In this document: one piece after another, positions 48,890-61,563 of the stretch
Layout: every line of letters begins with the position of its first letter
Position numbering within the stretch: the stretch's first letter is position 1
Assembly: GCA_029204225.1 (NCBI GenBank)
Contig: CM055097.1
Span: 41,210,028 to 41,274,027, forward strand
Length of the DNA: 64,000 nt
DNA from: Diphasiastrum complanatum
Lineage: Eukaryota; Streptophyta; Lycopodiopsida; Lycopodiales; Lycopodiaceae
Direction: 5' to 3'
Translations under genes and position numbers: made by a program
The notes under the pieces: model-generated
The model's input: the letters and a program-made list of their open reading frames with translations, nothing else
Told to the model about the DNA's origin: nothing
Databases searched by the model: none

Positions 48890-49812
48890 ATGAAATCTTT
48901 CTTGAATAGAATTAGCATACTTCTCTTGACAAATGAAAGTAGATTGAGAAGATCTAATGACTTTATTCCCAAAATGTAATGCAAATTACCAAGATCATGT
49001 ACCTCAAACTCCTTCTCAAGAGCATTCTTGATATCCTCCACATCTTGATTGTCTTCACCACTCAAGATGATATCATCCACATAGATTAGAAAGATGGTAA
49101 CATCATTTCTAGCAAACTTATAATAAAGTGAATGATCATACTCACTCATAAAAAAGCCTTGAGAGAGTAAAAAAGTGATAAGCTTAGCATACCAACTCCT
49201 TGGTGCTTGCTTAAGGCCATACAAGCTCTTTTGTAATAGACACACATGATTTGGCTTTGTTGATGAAATGTAGCTCTCGGGCTGCTCCATGTACACTTCC
49301 TCCTCAAGATCACCATTCAAGAATGCATTTGAAATGTCCATTTTCCATAGATCCCATCCATAAAGTGTAGCAAGTGAAATGATGACTCGAATATTTACAA
49401 TCTTTGCCACGGGTGCAAAGGTCTCATCATAGTCAATCCCTTGTTGTTGAGCATATCCTTTTGCCACTAGCCTTGCCTTGTACTTGTTGATAGATCCATC
49501 TTGGTTTGTCTTCACCTTGAAGATCCATTTGCATCCAATAGCTTTCTTGTCCTTAGACAACTCCACCAATCTCCATGTTGCATTCTTCATAAGAGCTTGA
49601 TACTCAAGATCCATTGCTTGGATCCACCCCTCTTCTTTCCTTGCTTGATCTAAACTTGTAGGCTCATCCAAAGAGATTAGAAAAGCAACATAATTTCCAA
49701 AAACTACTTGCTTACCCTTTTGATCATATGTGAGCCTTGAAGGTACTTGTCTTTCCCTTGATGTTCTCCTTGACTTTTGACTTGATGAAGGTCCATCATC
49801 ATCACCATCCAA
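48883..49812 (-). pseudogene. Copia-9 reverse transcriptase (RVT_2)
   Basis: 309 codons: Ser-rich linker, DEPTSLDQARKEEGWIQAM, CKWIFKVKTNQDGS, YKARLVAKGYAQQQGIDY, FAPVAKI, MDISNAFLNGDLEEEVYM, QKSLYGLKQAPRSWY and the catalytic YVDDIILSG. The end drifts out of frame after YILGIK. All RT core motifs are present, so this is a well-kept fragment. Upstream integrase is absent; the ORF starts beside a gypsy gag. Confidence 0.92.
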
Positions 49813-49869
49813 TCTTTTGTAATATTTTTAAGTGTATTATGTTTTCGAATCTTTCTCATGTAACGCATG

Positions 49870-50987
49870 CCAAGAGCACACTCTCAAGCAACTATTGAGT
49901 AGAAACATTTAGAGCGTGCACAACGATTAGAAGCATTTAGGAAATCTAGAGATTTGTATTTGCAGAAATTGCAAAACATGCTAGTTAGAGCAATATTAAC
50001 ACCTGAAGCGTTTAATGATCTTCTAAACACTACTACAACATTTGTAGATTCATTTGAGGAAAGATCCGTTGAAACACCAAGTTCTACGGATTCATCTGAA
50101 TCAGATTCGTCTGATTTCACTTCCGAACCAAGTTCAAAATCAAAATCTTCTTTTTTAGAACCATCATCTGAGCATAGTCTAAATTATGAACCTCCAAATC
50201 CTCTGAGTCCTCCAAGTTCACGTAGTTCACCACCCCTGATAATGTAGCTAACCCAGCGCCACCCACATCTACAAAAATTAGATACGATTTCTTTAAGGGA
50301 TCATCATCTGAAGATGCGGATAGTTATTTGTCGCTGTTTGAATCCATTACCATAGCAAATAAAGAACATATGGACGAGGACAAAGTTAGAATTTTGCCAG
50401 GTCTTCTGCAAAAGCAGGCTAGGATTTGGTATAGTCAATTAGTACCGAAAACAGTTAATACTTGGAACGCTTTAAAAGCAGCATTCCTTAAACATTTTAG
50501 TGAGATAGGATATTCCAGTAGATTGTTGGCTCGACTTAATTCTGTTGAGAAAAAGCCGAAGGAATCACTTAGGAAATATACTCATGAAGTTAAGAATTTA
50601 ATTAAAAAGTTAGGAGCCCAGTATCTAGTTCTTATGCAAAATGAATGATTCTTGGGTGGTTTGCCTAAGAAAATGGATCATTATTGTCGACAGGGTTTGA
50701 TCAGTGACTTCTTTGGAAGATGTCATCGCCACTGCCAGAATTACAAAACTTCTCGAATTTCTCGTAGATGGAGAAATGAAAGAAAAAGTAGTAAAAAGCA
50801 TAAATCGAAACGTATAGAAGAATCTGAATCATCTACTGAGTCCGAATCAGAATCTGATTCAACGGATGAGGAAGAATCTTTCGAGTATTCATCTTATTCT
50901 TCTTCATCAGAAGAAAAATCTTCTTATAGGATATCCAAGAATAGGGACTCAGATAGGAAGAAAAGAATGGAGAAATCCGAAAAGATG
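49870..50987 (+). pseudogene. Gypsy-3: Gag fragment trapped in Copia-9
   Basis: Plus strand, homologous to Gypsy-1 Gag. N-terminal part 49,954-50,247 (LYLQKLQNMLVRAIL..., then a Ser-rich tract), a frameshift near 50,250, then the capsid core from about 50,275 (IRYDFFKGSSSEDADSYL, RILPGLLQKQARIWYSQ, GYSSRLLARLN). A TGA near 50,646 interrupts LMQNE/FLGGLPKKMDHYC, and a Ser/Glu-rich tail continues to 50,985. It ends exactly at the Copia-9 PBS. N-terminus before 49,954 is readable in another frame (RSRDLYLQKLQ). Confidence 0.85.
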
Positions 50988-50999
50988 GCTCTGATACCA
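50988..50999 (-). other. Copia-9 primer-binding site
   Basis: Minus strand TGGTATCAGAGC, exact, directly inside the 5' LTR. Confidence 0.9.
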
Positions 51000-51642
51000 T
51001 GTGAAAGTTTTCCGATCCTTGAGATCCAATCAACTTGAAAGATCTTTGGTTAGAAAGAGAAATACACTACCAATCTCACCAACGTAGAAAAATCAGCATC
51101 TACACACAAAATGAGATGCAAACACTAATAGAACTTGATCAAACTTGAATGAAATGATAAAGTACTATTGCTGTACGTACAAAATCAGCAAGCTACTGTA
51201 TTTCACATGTGTGGATCCGAAAATAACAATTATAGATCATTCTACACATAAAATTGCATGCAATCACAAGTACAGTGCACCAATGTATAGTAGAACCCAA
51301 GAGAACCATGTATAGGCATGAAATGAGATAGAGAAGAGAGAAGATCACTCTCTCCGTGAGTTACATCCTTTTATAATAGGTTCAAACCCTATTTGGCCAC
51401 TTGGCTTTCCCTCCAAAATGCTAACCCTACTATTTTTGGGTCTAGATTCAAAGTACCCAACATTCAAATTTGAATCTACTCAAAATCGCCTTCTAACTTT
51501 TCCACACTTTCAAAAAGTATTTATTCAAATGACATTTAGACTAATGAACTTTGAAAAGTCAATCTCTAAGTCTAAAATCAAATTTGGCCTCAATATGCCA
51601 AATATGGAAATATAGCAAATATGATCAAACTAGTTTAATCTT

Positions 51643-51645
<3 letters not shown>
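51000..51645 (-). repeat. Copia-9 5' LTR
   Basis: Starts TGTGAAAG at 51,000 and ends at TCTTTCA, where a (TA)n tract replaces the last bases. Shared words with the Copia-2 LTRs show one family. Confidence 0.85.
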
Positions 51646-53597
<1,952 letters not shown>

Positions 53598-53599
<2 letters not shown>

Positions 53600-54448
53600 G
53601 TGATGCATTGATGGAGACTTGAGCATTGAGGTGTCGAGTGCTTAGTTAGGGTTAGGGCCATCTAAGCACTAGATACTAAGAAATCTGGAGAGGTGTGTGA
53701 TGCTTCATTTCCAATCCTTTCACTAGAATTTTAATGGCTTGTAATAAAGCGAAATTCACAGTTCTATATGATAGGGGCAAAGTTTTCAAAGTTTTTTGAT
53801 GTATGAGAGAGTGTGATATCATCTCAGATTCTGACTAAGCTAGATATATTTCCCATGCCAAATGTGATCATAAATAACTTTCAATCCAAACCTATAGGAT
53901 GACGTCTATTTTAAATCTTTTTGATGTAACAAAAACAAAGGCAAATACTATGCTTTGGCAATTTTCTTCACTTCACAAACAATTTTTGGGACATTCTTAG
54001 GTCCCATTATTTTCTTTTATGAGGTCATTTGCTCAAAATTAAATTCAACCACACAAACTTGACAAAGACCTATGCTTGAACTTAAGTTCGAGCACATGCT
54101 CCTAGAGAAGACAGCGAAAAAAAATTAATTCATTCCAAAGTCAAGAAAATTTTCCAAAATAATCAGTAAGAGCCTGACTGTTGAGCCTAGAAATTTATGA
54201 ATAATCATTCTTATATTGAATCACATTCTATTTCTATGCGCCCACATGTTTTTATCATTTTCTACATTATTAGCCTTGTCTCTTAAGCTCTTAACTAAGT
54301 ATATATTAAGCCATTTCTTGCCTCTCTGCCTTGTGAGAACTGATTGCTCTATCAACGTGGAGTCTTTAAATACGATTTATTATGTCAGTCTTCCAATGTC
54401 TATGTGTAACTTCAACTTAAAGTATGTTATAAGTTTTCATTAAATCTG
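53598..54448. other. Interval with no recognised gene
   Basis: AT-rich, short frames only, no LTR or PBS seen. Confidence 0.5.
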
Positions 54449-54833
54449 GTACAAGCTAAAAAAGGATTTCCCGATTTATCAAACAAAAAGATTAATTAAA
54501 TATCAAGCAAACAAAAGCTTAAAAATAATTTCCATCTAATGAATATTATTTTGATCTCTATTTTTTTGTCAAACACTCTTTGTATCGATTCTTTTCTCAA
54601 GCCTCATGTTGCCTCATCAAGCTCATGTTGATCAAGGAAACTTAGCATAAGGTTTATTGTAGACTTATGATTCAGTCTTATATTAACTAGATGTAAGTTT
54701 TAGTATTGTACAAAATGAAAAACTTTTCAAATGGACAAATAGAGACAAATTTATGTTTTCTAAAATTATTGCAAAAACCTTAACTAGTTGTATGCATTTT
54801 AAAAACTTAAGATTAACAATCTTATAAATATTG

Positions 54834-55740
54834 TATTAGACATAAAAATTTCTATGAAGAGGATAGTTTGTTATTTGAAAGTCCATATTCTAAAAAGGAG
54901 AGTCATTTTGGAAAAAATATTTTGGTTTTATTCTCAAACTATGTTGGCATTCTTGAGCACACCCTCACAATTTTATTTGACGGTTGTCTTATTGAGTTCA
55001 ACTAAATCAATTGTACATAGACTTATCTAAGCCTTAGGTAACTTATTAGCATCCACGTGGCACTACACCATCAACTAAGCCATTACAATGAGACATAATT
55101 TTGTCTTCTTCTAAATTTTAGCCCTTACATTAAGGAGACCTCATGAATGGAATCTTGATATGGAACTAAACTCATGGATGAAATCCAAAGATTAAAGATG
55201 GAAATTAAAAATTCTATTTTTAGCATCACTAAAAATAATGGTTTGTCCTTATTGTTATGATGGACATTAGTTACTAGAGGACTTGCCAATATTCCCATTA
55301 GATGTGTCATGCATATCACCTACTTCATTATGGGGAAGCATACTAGTTATTCTACCTCCTAAATGCATATTGGGCACCTTCAATAGGCAAGCCTTGTTGG
55401 GTTCCCTTCTTTTATTTTTTTATTAATTGTTCTGATGATGCTTCTTTTTGTCCTAACTCTCATTTTGTGCAAGTGCTTAAGCATTTCTCTCTCAAAGTGG
55501 CTTCCATATCATGTGGAAGTGCCGACTATAATTCAATTTAACAGTCATCTTTTGGGTGCAAAGGGATCACTAAAACAAACAATCAAGCTGAATTAGTTTG
55601 GAGCATTGTGGCATGATGCCATCATCCAAGCCATAGTAATGAGGTACTATTTTGTCCTACTAATTTGATCTGTTGTAATTGTCATCCCTCACAATAAGGG
55701 CAACATTCCATTTTAAGAGTGCTTAAATTCAATACTCCAA
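54834..55740. other. 5' part of the segment unique to the R2 right arm
   Basis: AT-rich, no gene. Two loosely similar phrases (CCATTACAATGAGACATAATTTTGTC near 55,080 and CCATAGTAATGAGGTACTATTTTGTCC near 55,630 in part) hint at an old internal duplication. Confidence 0.4.
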
Positions 55741-55748
55741 CAACCCAT

Positions 55749-55756
55749 TATATAAG
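55749..55756 (+). promoter_or_regulatory. TATA box candidate of the lectin-like gene
   Basis: TATATAAG, about 145-160 bp upstream of the candidate start codons. It is followed at once by a 31-bp tandem duplication (55,755-55,785 and 55,786-55,816, one mismatch) and a (GTGA)n run at about 55,861-55,882. Confidence 0.45.
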
Positions 55757-55892
55757 CCACTGACTATGGTTAAATGATTGCAATCAGCCACTGACTATGG
55801 TTCAATGATTGCAATCTTGAGAAGCATATATATCTCTCCCTCTAGCTCTGATGTTATCTAGTGAGTGAGTGAGTGAGTGAGTGTGTGTTTGC

Positions 55893-56390
55893 ATGCAACA
55901 CTTGGAGATGATGGCCAAATTTGAGATGAGTTTACCACTAGGATTGGCATTGGCATTCACACTTCTCAAAATCTCAAGTAGTTTGATTGCACCACACGAA
56001 ATCATGACGGGAGAGAGGATGGAAAGCGCTGAGTTTTGGGCAGGTGTGCAAGGGGATTGCACTTTTGTGATAGGTCGTCTCCCGCACTCTACCGCGAGCC
56101 TCCCGGATTCTCAAGTTCTATTGAGAGGTCATACAGGCAGTACGAATTGTCGCGTACAATTGGGATACGATGGGAACTTGGTGCTGTACGGTGGAGACAA
56201 TTATCCACTGGACGCCGTCAACAATCAAAAAGCTGTTGCTGCCCAATCATACTGCCCTGATCCTACCTTGAAAAACTATTTTCAAATTGTGTTGTCAGAC
56301 AACGCCCCAACCCTTAGTATTTATTGCGTCGTAGCTGGACTTCCCCAACCACTTATCATCTCTATTTATAGTGTCCCTGGGCCTGTATGA
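55893..56390 (+). CDS. Secreted bulb-type (GNA-like) lectin-domain protein
   Basis: Intact single-exon frame, 165 codons from the first ATG (55893), or 159-160 from ATGs at 55908/55911, where a signal peptide starts more naturally (MAKFEMSLPLGLALAFTLLK). The mature part opens like bulb-type lectins (MTGERMESAEFW..GDCTFVI), then has a second Cys before VQLGYDGNLVLYGG, matching the DxNxVxY part of the mannose-binding motif; the preceding Gln is replaced and the other two motif repeats are not clear, so sugar binding is uncertain. Two more Cys (SYCPDP, IYCVVAG) follow. Known: this family includes secreted mannose-binding defence or storage lectins. It lies in the segment unique to the R2 right arm. 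No intron and no transposon motif; family assignment is moderate. Confidence 0.6.
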   Translation: MQHLEMMAKFEMSLPLGLALAFTLLKISSSLIAPHEIMTGERMESAEFWAGVQGDCTFVIGRLPHSTASLPDSQVLLRGHTGSTNCRVQLGYDGNLVLYGGDNYPLDAVNNQKAVAAQSYCPDPTLKNYFQIVLSDNAPTLSIYCVVAGLPQPLIISIYSVPGPV

Positions 56391-56794
56391 TGTTCTTAAG
56401 GATGTGGACTCAACGACGAGTTAAGTTTCATAGGATGTCAGGCATTGTCAGCCTTTAATCTCTTTCTTTGTTGAATGAAGACAACTCTTGTGCGTCCCTC
56501 ATACATAGAGTGTCTTTCTACTTCTTTAATAGATATGTTTTTGAAGATGACATTTCTTGAAATGCAAATGTTTCTCTTGATCATGAAGGATTCTCTGTCT
56601 GTACGTATTTAAATTATGCTGCATTTTATTAATTCATGTTGCAGAACATTGCATAATTCTTTCATTATTAGCCAACGATATATATAGATGATGAGATGTG
56701 ACATTGCGTTTGCTTGAAAGGTTTTGAAGTCTGAAAGTGCTGATTCAGAGTGAGGCACCAATGTGTGCCAATATCGTTGAACACCCGTTTGCCT
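56391..56794. other. 3' flank of the lectin-like gene
   Basis: No gene of its own. A possible poly(A)-signal variant AATGAA lies near 56,475. The interval ends where homology to the R2 left arm resumes. Confidence 0.4.
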
Positions 56795-57193
56795 CCTCTT
56801 TAGAGATATGCTCTTGATCATCTCCCATATACTGAGTTTCTTCTGCAGACCATAACACTGCTTGAAGTCCAGAAATTCCTGGAAATATAGTGCTGCAATG
56901 CAACATGGAGCTCTGTGTTGTGTGGTGAATAAGTGTAAAGCCCATGGCCCCATATGAAAGCCTTCCAACTTTTAATTACATAATCTATATCAGTTTTTGA
57001 CTAGTTTAAAAAGCATAATATTCATCTGTTTTCCTCAAAAAAATTTGGTGCCCTTTCCAACCTGCACATCAAGTGTCACCCATCAGACTGCCACGTGGGT
57101 GACGTGACAGTTTTTGACTGGTCTAAAAAAGTCAAAGTTTTGATTATGCTTCATAAAGGACATGTGGATAAAGTCAAAGTATCCATTAGGCAA

Positions 57194-57328
57194 TGGAAGC
57201 GCCCTGCACAGGCCATTCTGCCCGGTTCGACTTTCCAAAAAATTTTAGGCGAGGCCTCTCCAGGCCTCGCCCAAAAAATTCTGGAAATTCTTACTGGGCA
57301 GAATGGCCTGTGCCCGTGGCTCCTTCCA
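57194..57328. ncRNA. Long hairpin H1, copy 2
   Basis: Inverted copy of the hairpin at 38,020-38,154, also 135 nt. The 18-bp perfect stem pairs 57,206-57,223 with 57,296-57,313; the apex lies near 57,254-57,265. Small differences in the loop-proximal A/T runs do not disturb the main stem. Confidence 0.5.
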
Positions 57329-58800
57329 TAGTACGTGAAGTATAGAGAAGAAATGTCATTGTTGAGTTCGGGTGAACATCTTAGTAGGCCGTCAAATCAA
57401 TGTTAACTCATATAGAATACATTTTCATATGCCCACCAACTAAGAGAATTCTTACCCTACGTGCTTTGAGAATCACATTATAGAATTAATGTTTCATTGC
57501 CATGGCATCTCTAAAAATGCACCCAAGCCAAAAGGAAATCTGATTGTCAAATGTAGTTTTTGATGTAGACTCTCAACTTTTTAATCACAAGATAATTTCA
57601 TCACCATTTATGAGTGCTCATGAAAAGAAACATTAAAGGAACTATCTTGAGAAAAATAATAACATACAAATATCCAACTTAGAAGAGAAATAAAGCTTGT
57701 TTGTATTGTGCTATTACATTATTTTAGCAAACTAATATGCCTCTAGGGCCATTGTTTTGGTATGATAGATTGACAAGTCCAATTAGCTTTCTCTAAATAG
57801 TAGTGTCTTCAAAGGATGATTCATTCTCTTATACTAAGCTTGCAATGTGTCTCCAAAGGTGTAAAAAAGGATTTACAACTATCCACCTTAAATTTCTTAA
57901 GCATAGAATTGACAATGACTCGAAAACCAACAATTACAAACAACCCAATTGTTGAAATACATTTTTTACCACTTCATTTTAGATTTATGGGTTTTTTATA
58001 TGGCTCAAAATCAACTGCTTTTAGTTATAAATCTCAGATTTTAAAGTTTTACTTGAACCTTTTACCGATTCCATAATTGATTTGTGGGGTGTTTTATAAG
58101 GTTAGTTTGAAACTTTTTTACGAGCACTGATTGACATATTTATTTAAAACATATAAAACTTACATTATTCCTTCCAAACCTCTATCCCTAAGATTTAATG
58201 TAGCAAATCAAATTTTTCATCTCAAAATCTTGACTAGGTGCATTCTTGATCTTATAAATTTTGATCGACAATTTTTTATAAGGGAATAATCTTCATAAAA
58301 TTAACTTCCAAGAATTATTTTGTAGAATCTTATTAAGAACCAACCGCTAACAAACTTTTGTGCACAATCACCTTGTTGTTTATTCCATAAGGTTATTTGA
58401 TATAGAGGACCCTCTAAAGTCAACAACAGAGATAATTTAGGAATATTAGATGCTCCTCACAAGAATGACTTCTGGAAGGAATTGAGAGTTAATCCAATCT
58501 GCAACCTACTTTTCAAATGATTTCTCGATAATGACTTGAGAAAGTTGTGGTCTCCTTTTAAATTGTGAAACTTTTATGGGCCATGTACTATGCTTATTTG
58601 ACATGTTTGGATTCATCATAGAGGACAAGAGAGTTCAAGATGCTTCTTTTCAAAGCTTATGATATGTCTCATAGTTATTTAAGAATTTTTTCTATCCGTG
58701 AAAACAAGTAGGCAATGAAGGTGGAATTTACAAATTTTCATCAGACTAGCAACTAAGAATCAAGACAAGGCATAATCTCCAAATTCTCACGAATCATAAG

Positions 58801-59283
58801 TCAGTAAGATCTTGGACAACATGATTTGTTTGTATAATTCAAACTGTAAACATTAACAACTAATAATAATAAAATGATCAATGAGATGTGCCAAATGGAA
58901 CATAATACATCCCATTGAGTGAATATCATACTCTTATAATTGCTTGATTCCATTTTGTGACACAAACCCAGAAGGATGCACATACAAGGAAGAGATCACA
59001 TTCCATGAACAAGCCATAATGTGGTCACAGTAACTACCAAGTAGGGAGGGAGAAGCCATTCGAGTGTGTTTGGTTTATAAATACCATTAGATGTCAAAAC
59101 AGAGTGATTTCCATGAAGAAAGTGTTCAGAGAATGCCAAAAGTGATTTCACCACTTTATAGGGCACAAAGTTGGGAATTCGTGGTGAGAAGCATTTCGGA
59201 AAGCGAAACCAACTTGGCTTCCAAATCGATGAAAAGCAGCGGGTGGCCTGGTAAACTGTGAAAGTACTATACTTTAGGACCAT
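58801..59283 (-). other. Minus-strand open frames in R1 copy 2, unknown
   Basis: Frames 59283-58996 (95 codons) and 58983-58801 correspond to those at 21189-20763. Shared segments include SIWKPSWFRFPKCFSPRI and LIILLLLVVNVYSLNY. Function unknown. Confidence 0.25.
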
Positions 59284-59857
59284 AAATGGATGTTAGAAAG
59301 ATCCACAAGGAAGTTAACTTGGCTTTCGTGCCCTAATTTTCTAATCTAGCCTCATTCCTAGAGTCATGTCAAGTAGGTGGCTAGTGGGCATCACAAGTGT
59401 GGGACCCACTTATGTAGATTTTACATTATTTTTTATCAAGCTAGATTTGCCAATTTTTGGCAATTCTCCTCACTCCTCAAATTTAGCTTGATCTATTTAC
59501 AACTCTCTTGCTAGATGAATGAATGCTCTTAGAAGTGTCTAAAAAAGCTAGCTACAAACAAGGAACTTTTGAGACTCCAATAGAGAATGATGTCCATGAA
59601 AGGTCTTTCATCACCTCTTAAAGGACCCCTTACAAGATGTTTCACAATTGTGTCTATATACATGTAGCACACTTAAAAAACTATACATCATGCCAAGACA
59701 TGGATTCCAAGGCATTTTGTGCACTTGAAGATACATAAATTAAACTATTAAGTGCATATGTAATGTTGCCAAAGAAAACTTGCCTTGCATACTCAAGGTT
59801 CTTCTTGGAGTCCTCGGGTCTTGAGCTTGCTCCTCCACTTGACTTGACTCCAAACCA

Positions 59858-60600
59858 TCACTGAATTGAATAAGGTATTGATCCAAAAGTGCTTGTTTCA
59901 AGTTTACAAATTTTCCACTCTTGAAAGATCACATTTCCACTATTGACAACTTCTTTGGTGGAAAACATGTAGATTATACAATCTCTACTTGAAGAGCAAA
60001 ACATTACCATTATTCCTATCATTGAAGTAGGATAAATTTTGGTCCTTACATTGGAATGATCATGCACAAAGCATGTGGACACAAAGATTTCCAAAAAAAT
60101 TGAATTTTCATCTTTTATGGCTCTATTCAAACTATTACAAAAATAGTTATCCAAAGAAATTGCTTTATCAACAACAAATTATGTAAATTTGAAGCCATCT
60201 AATTTCATTGTCTTGTCATACAAAATACTAAACACCATGAATCTTAAATATAAGAAACAAGCCACTTCATGTCTACTAATACTATCCAAAAATTATTCAA
60301 AAATAGTAGACTCTCCAATGCTCTCCACCCTTGCAAGATGCTTGAATGGATAATTTGCATACAATTTGATGACTCGGCCTTTGTTATCGAGGACCTTCTT
60401 GGAACTCTCATGCTTTGAGGTTGATCCTCAAGATCTTCCTCCTTTTGATACTCTCCTCCTCAATTCTAGCAAGATCACAATTTGCCAAGATCTCCACTTG
60501 AGTGACCTCCTCCTTTGCCAGTTTTACATTCTCAAAAGCAATATTAGCTTCCAATTTACAATCTTCCATGTTTAAATTCTTTTGCAATGCAAACAACATT
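59858..60600 (-). pseudogene. Unknown gene-like frame in R1, copy 2 (frameshifted)
   Basis: Counterpart of 22,041-22,930. Here the N-terminal part is clearer (MLFALQKNLNMEDCKLEANI, then AKEEVTQVEILANCDLARIEE), a charged segment likely to form a coiled coil. The C-terminal part includes EIFVSTCFVHDHSNVRTK and STKEVVNSGNVIFQEW and breaks after KICKLE by an inserted base. The differing breaks in the two copies indicate that neither is functional. Confidence 0.4.
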
Positions 60601-60683
60601 CTTCAAAATGGAACAAACTCCATGCTTAAAGTGGACATCTATTCCACTTTACCAACACTTAGAATATTGTTGGTGATTGATGG

Positions 60684-61297
60684 TGTGAGAGATTTCAACA
60701 AGTTTAGTCATATTTTGGTAAATTGTCAATATGAGGCCAAAACTCATTTTAGACTTAGAGATAAATTTTTTAAAGTTATATTAGTTTAAAATACATTCAA
60801 TAAACACTTTTTGAAAGTGTGAGAAAGTTGATAGTCAAGTTTGAGAGAGATTCAAATTTGAACTTTGGGTACATTGAATCTAGATCCAAAAATAGTAGGG
60901 TTTACATTTTGGAGGGACTTGTTATATATTGTTGCAACTTGTGGAGAAAGGGATCTCTTTTCTCTCTCTCCTTTCATCATTGTACATGGTCCTCTTTGGG
61001 TTCTACTACTCATTGGTGCACTATCTTGATGATATCTTGCAATCTTATGTGTAGAATGATCATTTATTGCTATTTTCGGTTCCACACGTGTGAAATAAAG
61101 TAGGGTACTGTGATTTTATGGACAACAACCGTATTTTATGTTTTGGCTCATGTTTGATCAGTATCTCTTAGAGTTTGCATCTCATTTTGTATGTAGATGC
61201 TGATTTTTCTACATTGGCAAGATTGTTGGTTTGCTCCTTATTGTAACCAAAGATCAGGGACATGGATTGGATATTGAATGATCTGAAATTCTTCACA
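60684..61297 (+). repeat. Copia-2b 5' LTR
   Basis: 614 bp, TGTGAGAG...CTTCACA, same family and position as 22,978-23,599. Confidence 0.85.
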
Positions 61298-61309
61298 TGG
61301 TATCAAAGC
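61298..61309 (+). other. Copia-2b primer-binding site
   Basis: TGGTATCAAAGC, one base changed from the copy at 23,600. Confidence 0.85.
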
Positions 61310-61563
61310 TATTGTGTTTCAGGTCATGAAAGGATCAGCCATTTTTATCAAGGATTTGGAGTTACCAATGCTAGAGCATGCTAGATTGATTTCTACTCAA
61401 AAATCAGCATTTTTGCATGTGTAGAATTGATCTTTTGTAGGTCAAAACTCAATATAAGGTTATATACTTGATCAGTTCTGATTTCAAACTTTTTTTTACT
61501 GGAATTATCCAATTTTTGGTGCATTAGGAAGGTCTCATTGGAGGCTACAAGATGATATATCAC

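Larger units (their letters stand above)
47889..51645 (-). mobile_element. Copia-9: copia element with truncated 3' LTR, RNase H, RT, PBS and 5' LTR, split by gypsy gag
   Basis: Left to right: 3' LTR remainder (47,889-48,111), polypurine tract CTAGTTGAAGAGGAAG (minus strand, about 48,112-48,127), RNase H, RT, then a plus-strand gypsy Gag fragment (49,82x-50,987), then PBS and full 5' LTR (51,000-51,645). The LTR halves match each other (47,889-48,111 with 51,419-51,645). Copia Gag, protease and integrase are missing. Confidence 0.85.
54449..58582. repeat. Inverted duplication R2, right arm, interrupted
   Basis: Reverse complement of 36,766-38,924. The match runs 54,449-54,833 and 56,795-58,582; the 1,961 bp between (54,834-56,794) have no counterpart in the left arm. 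It directly abuts R1 copy 2 at 58,582/58,583. Confidence 0.88.
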
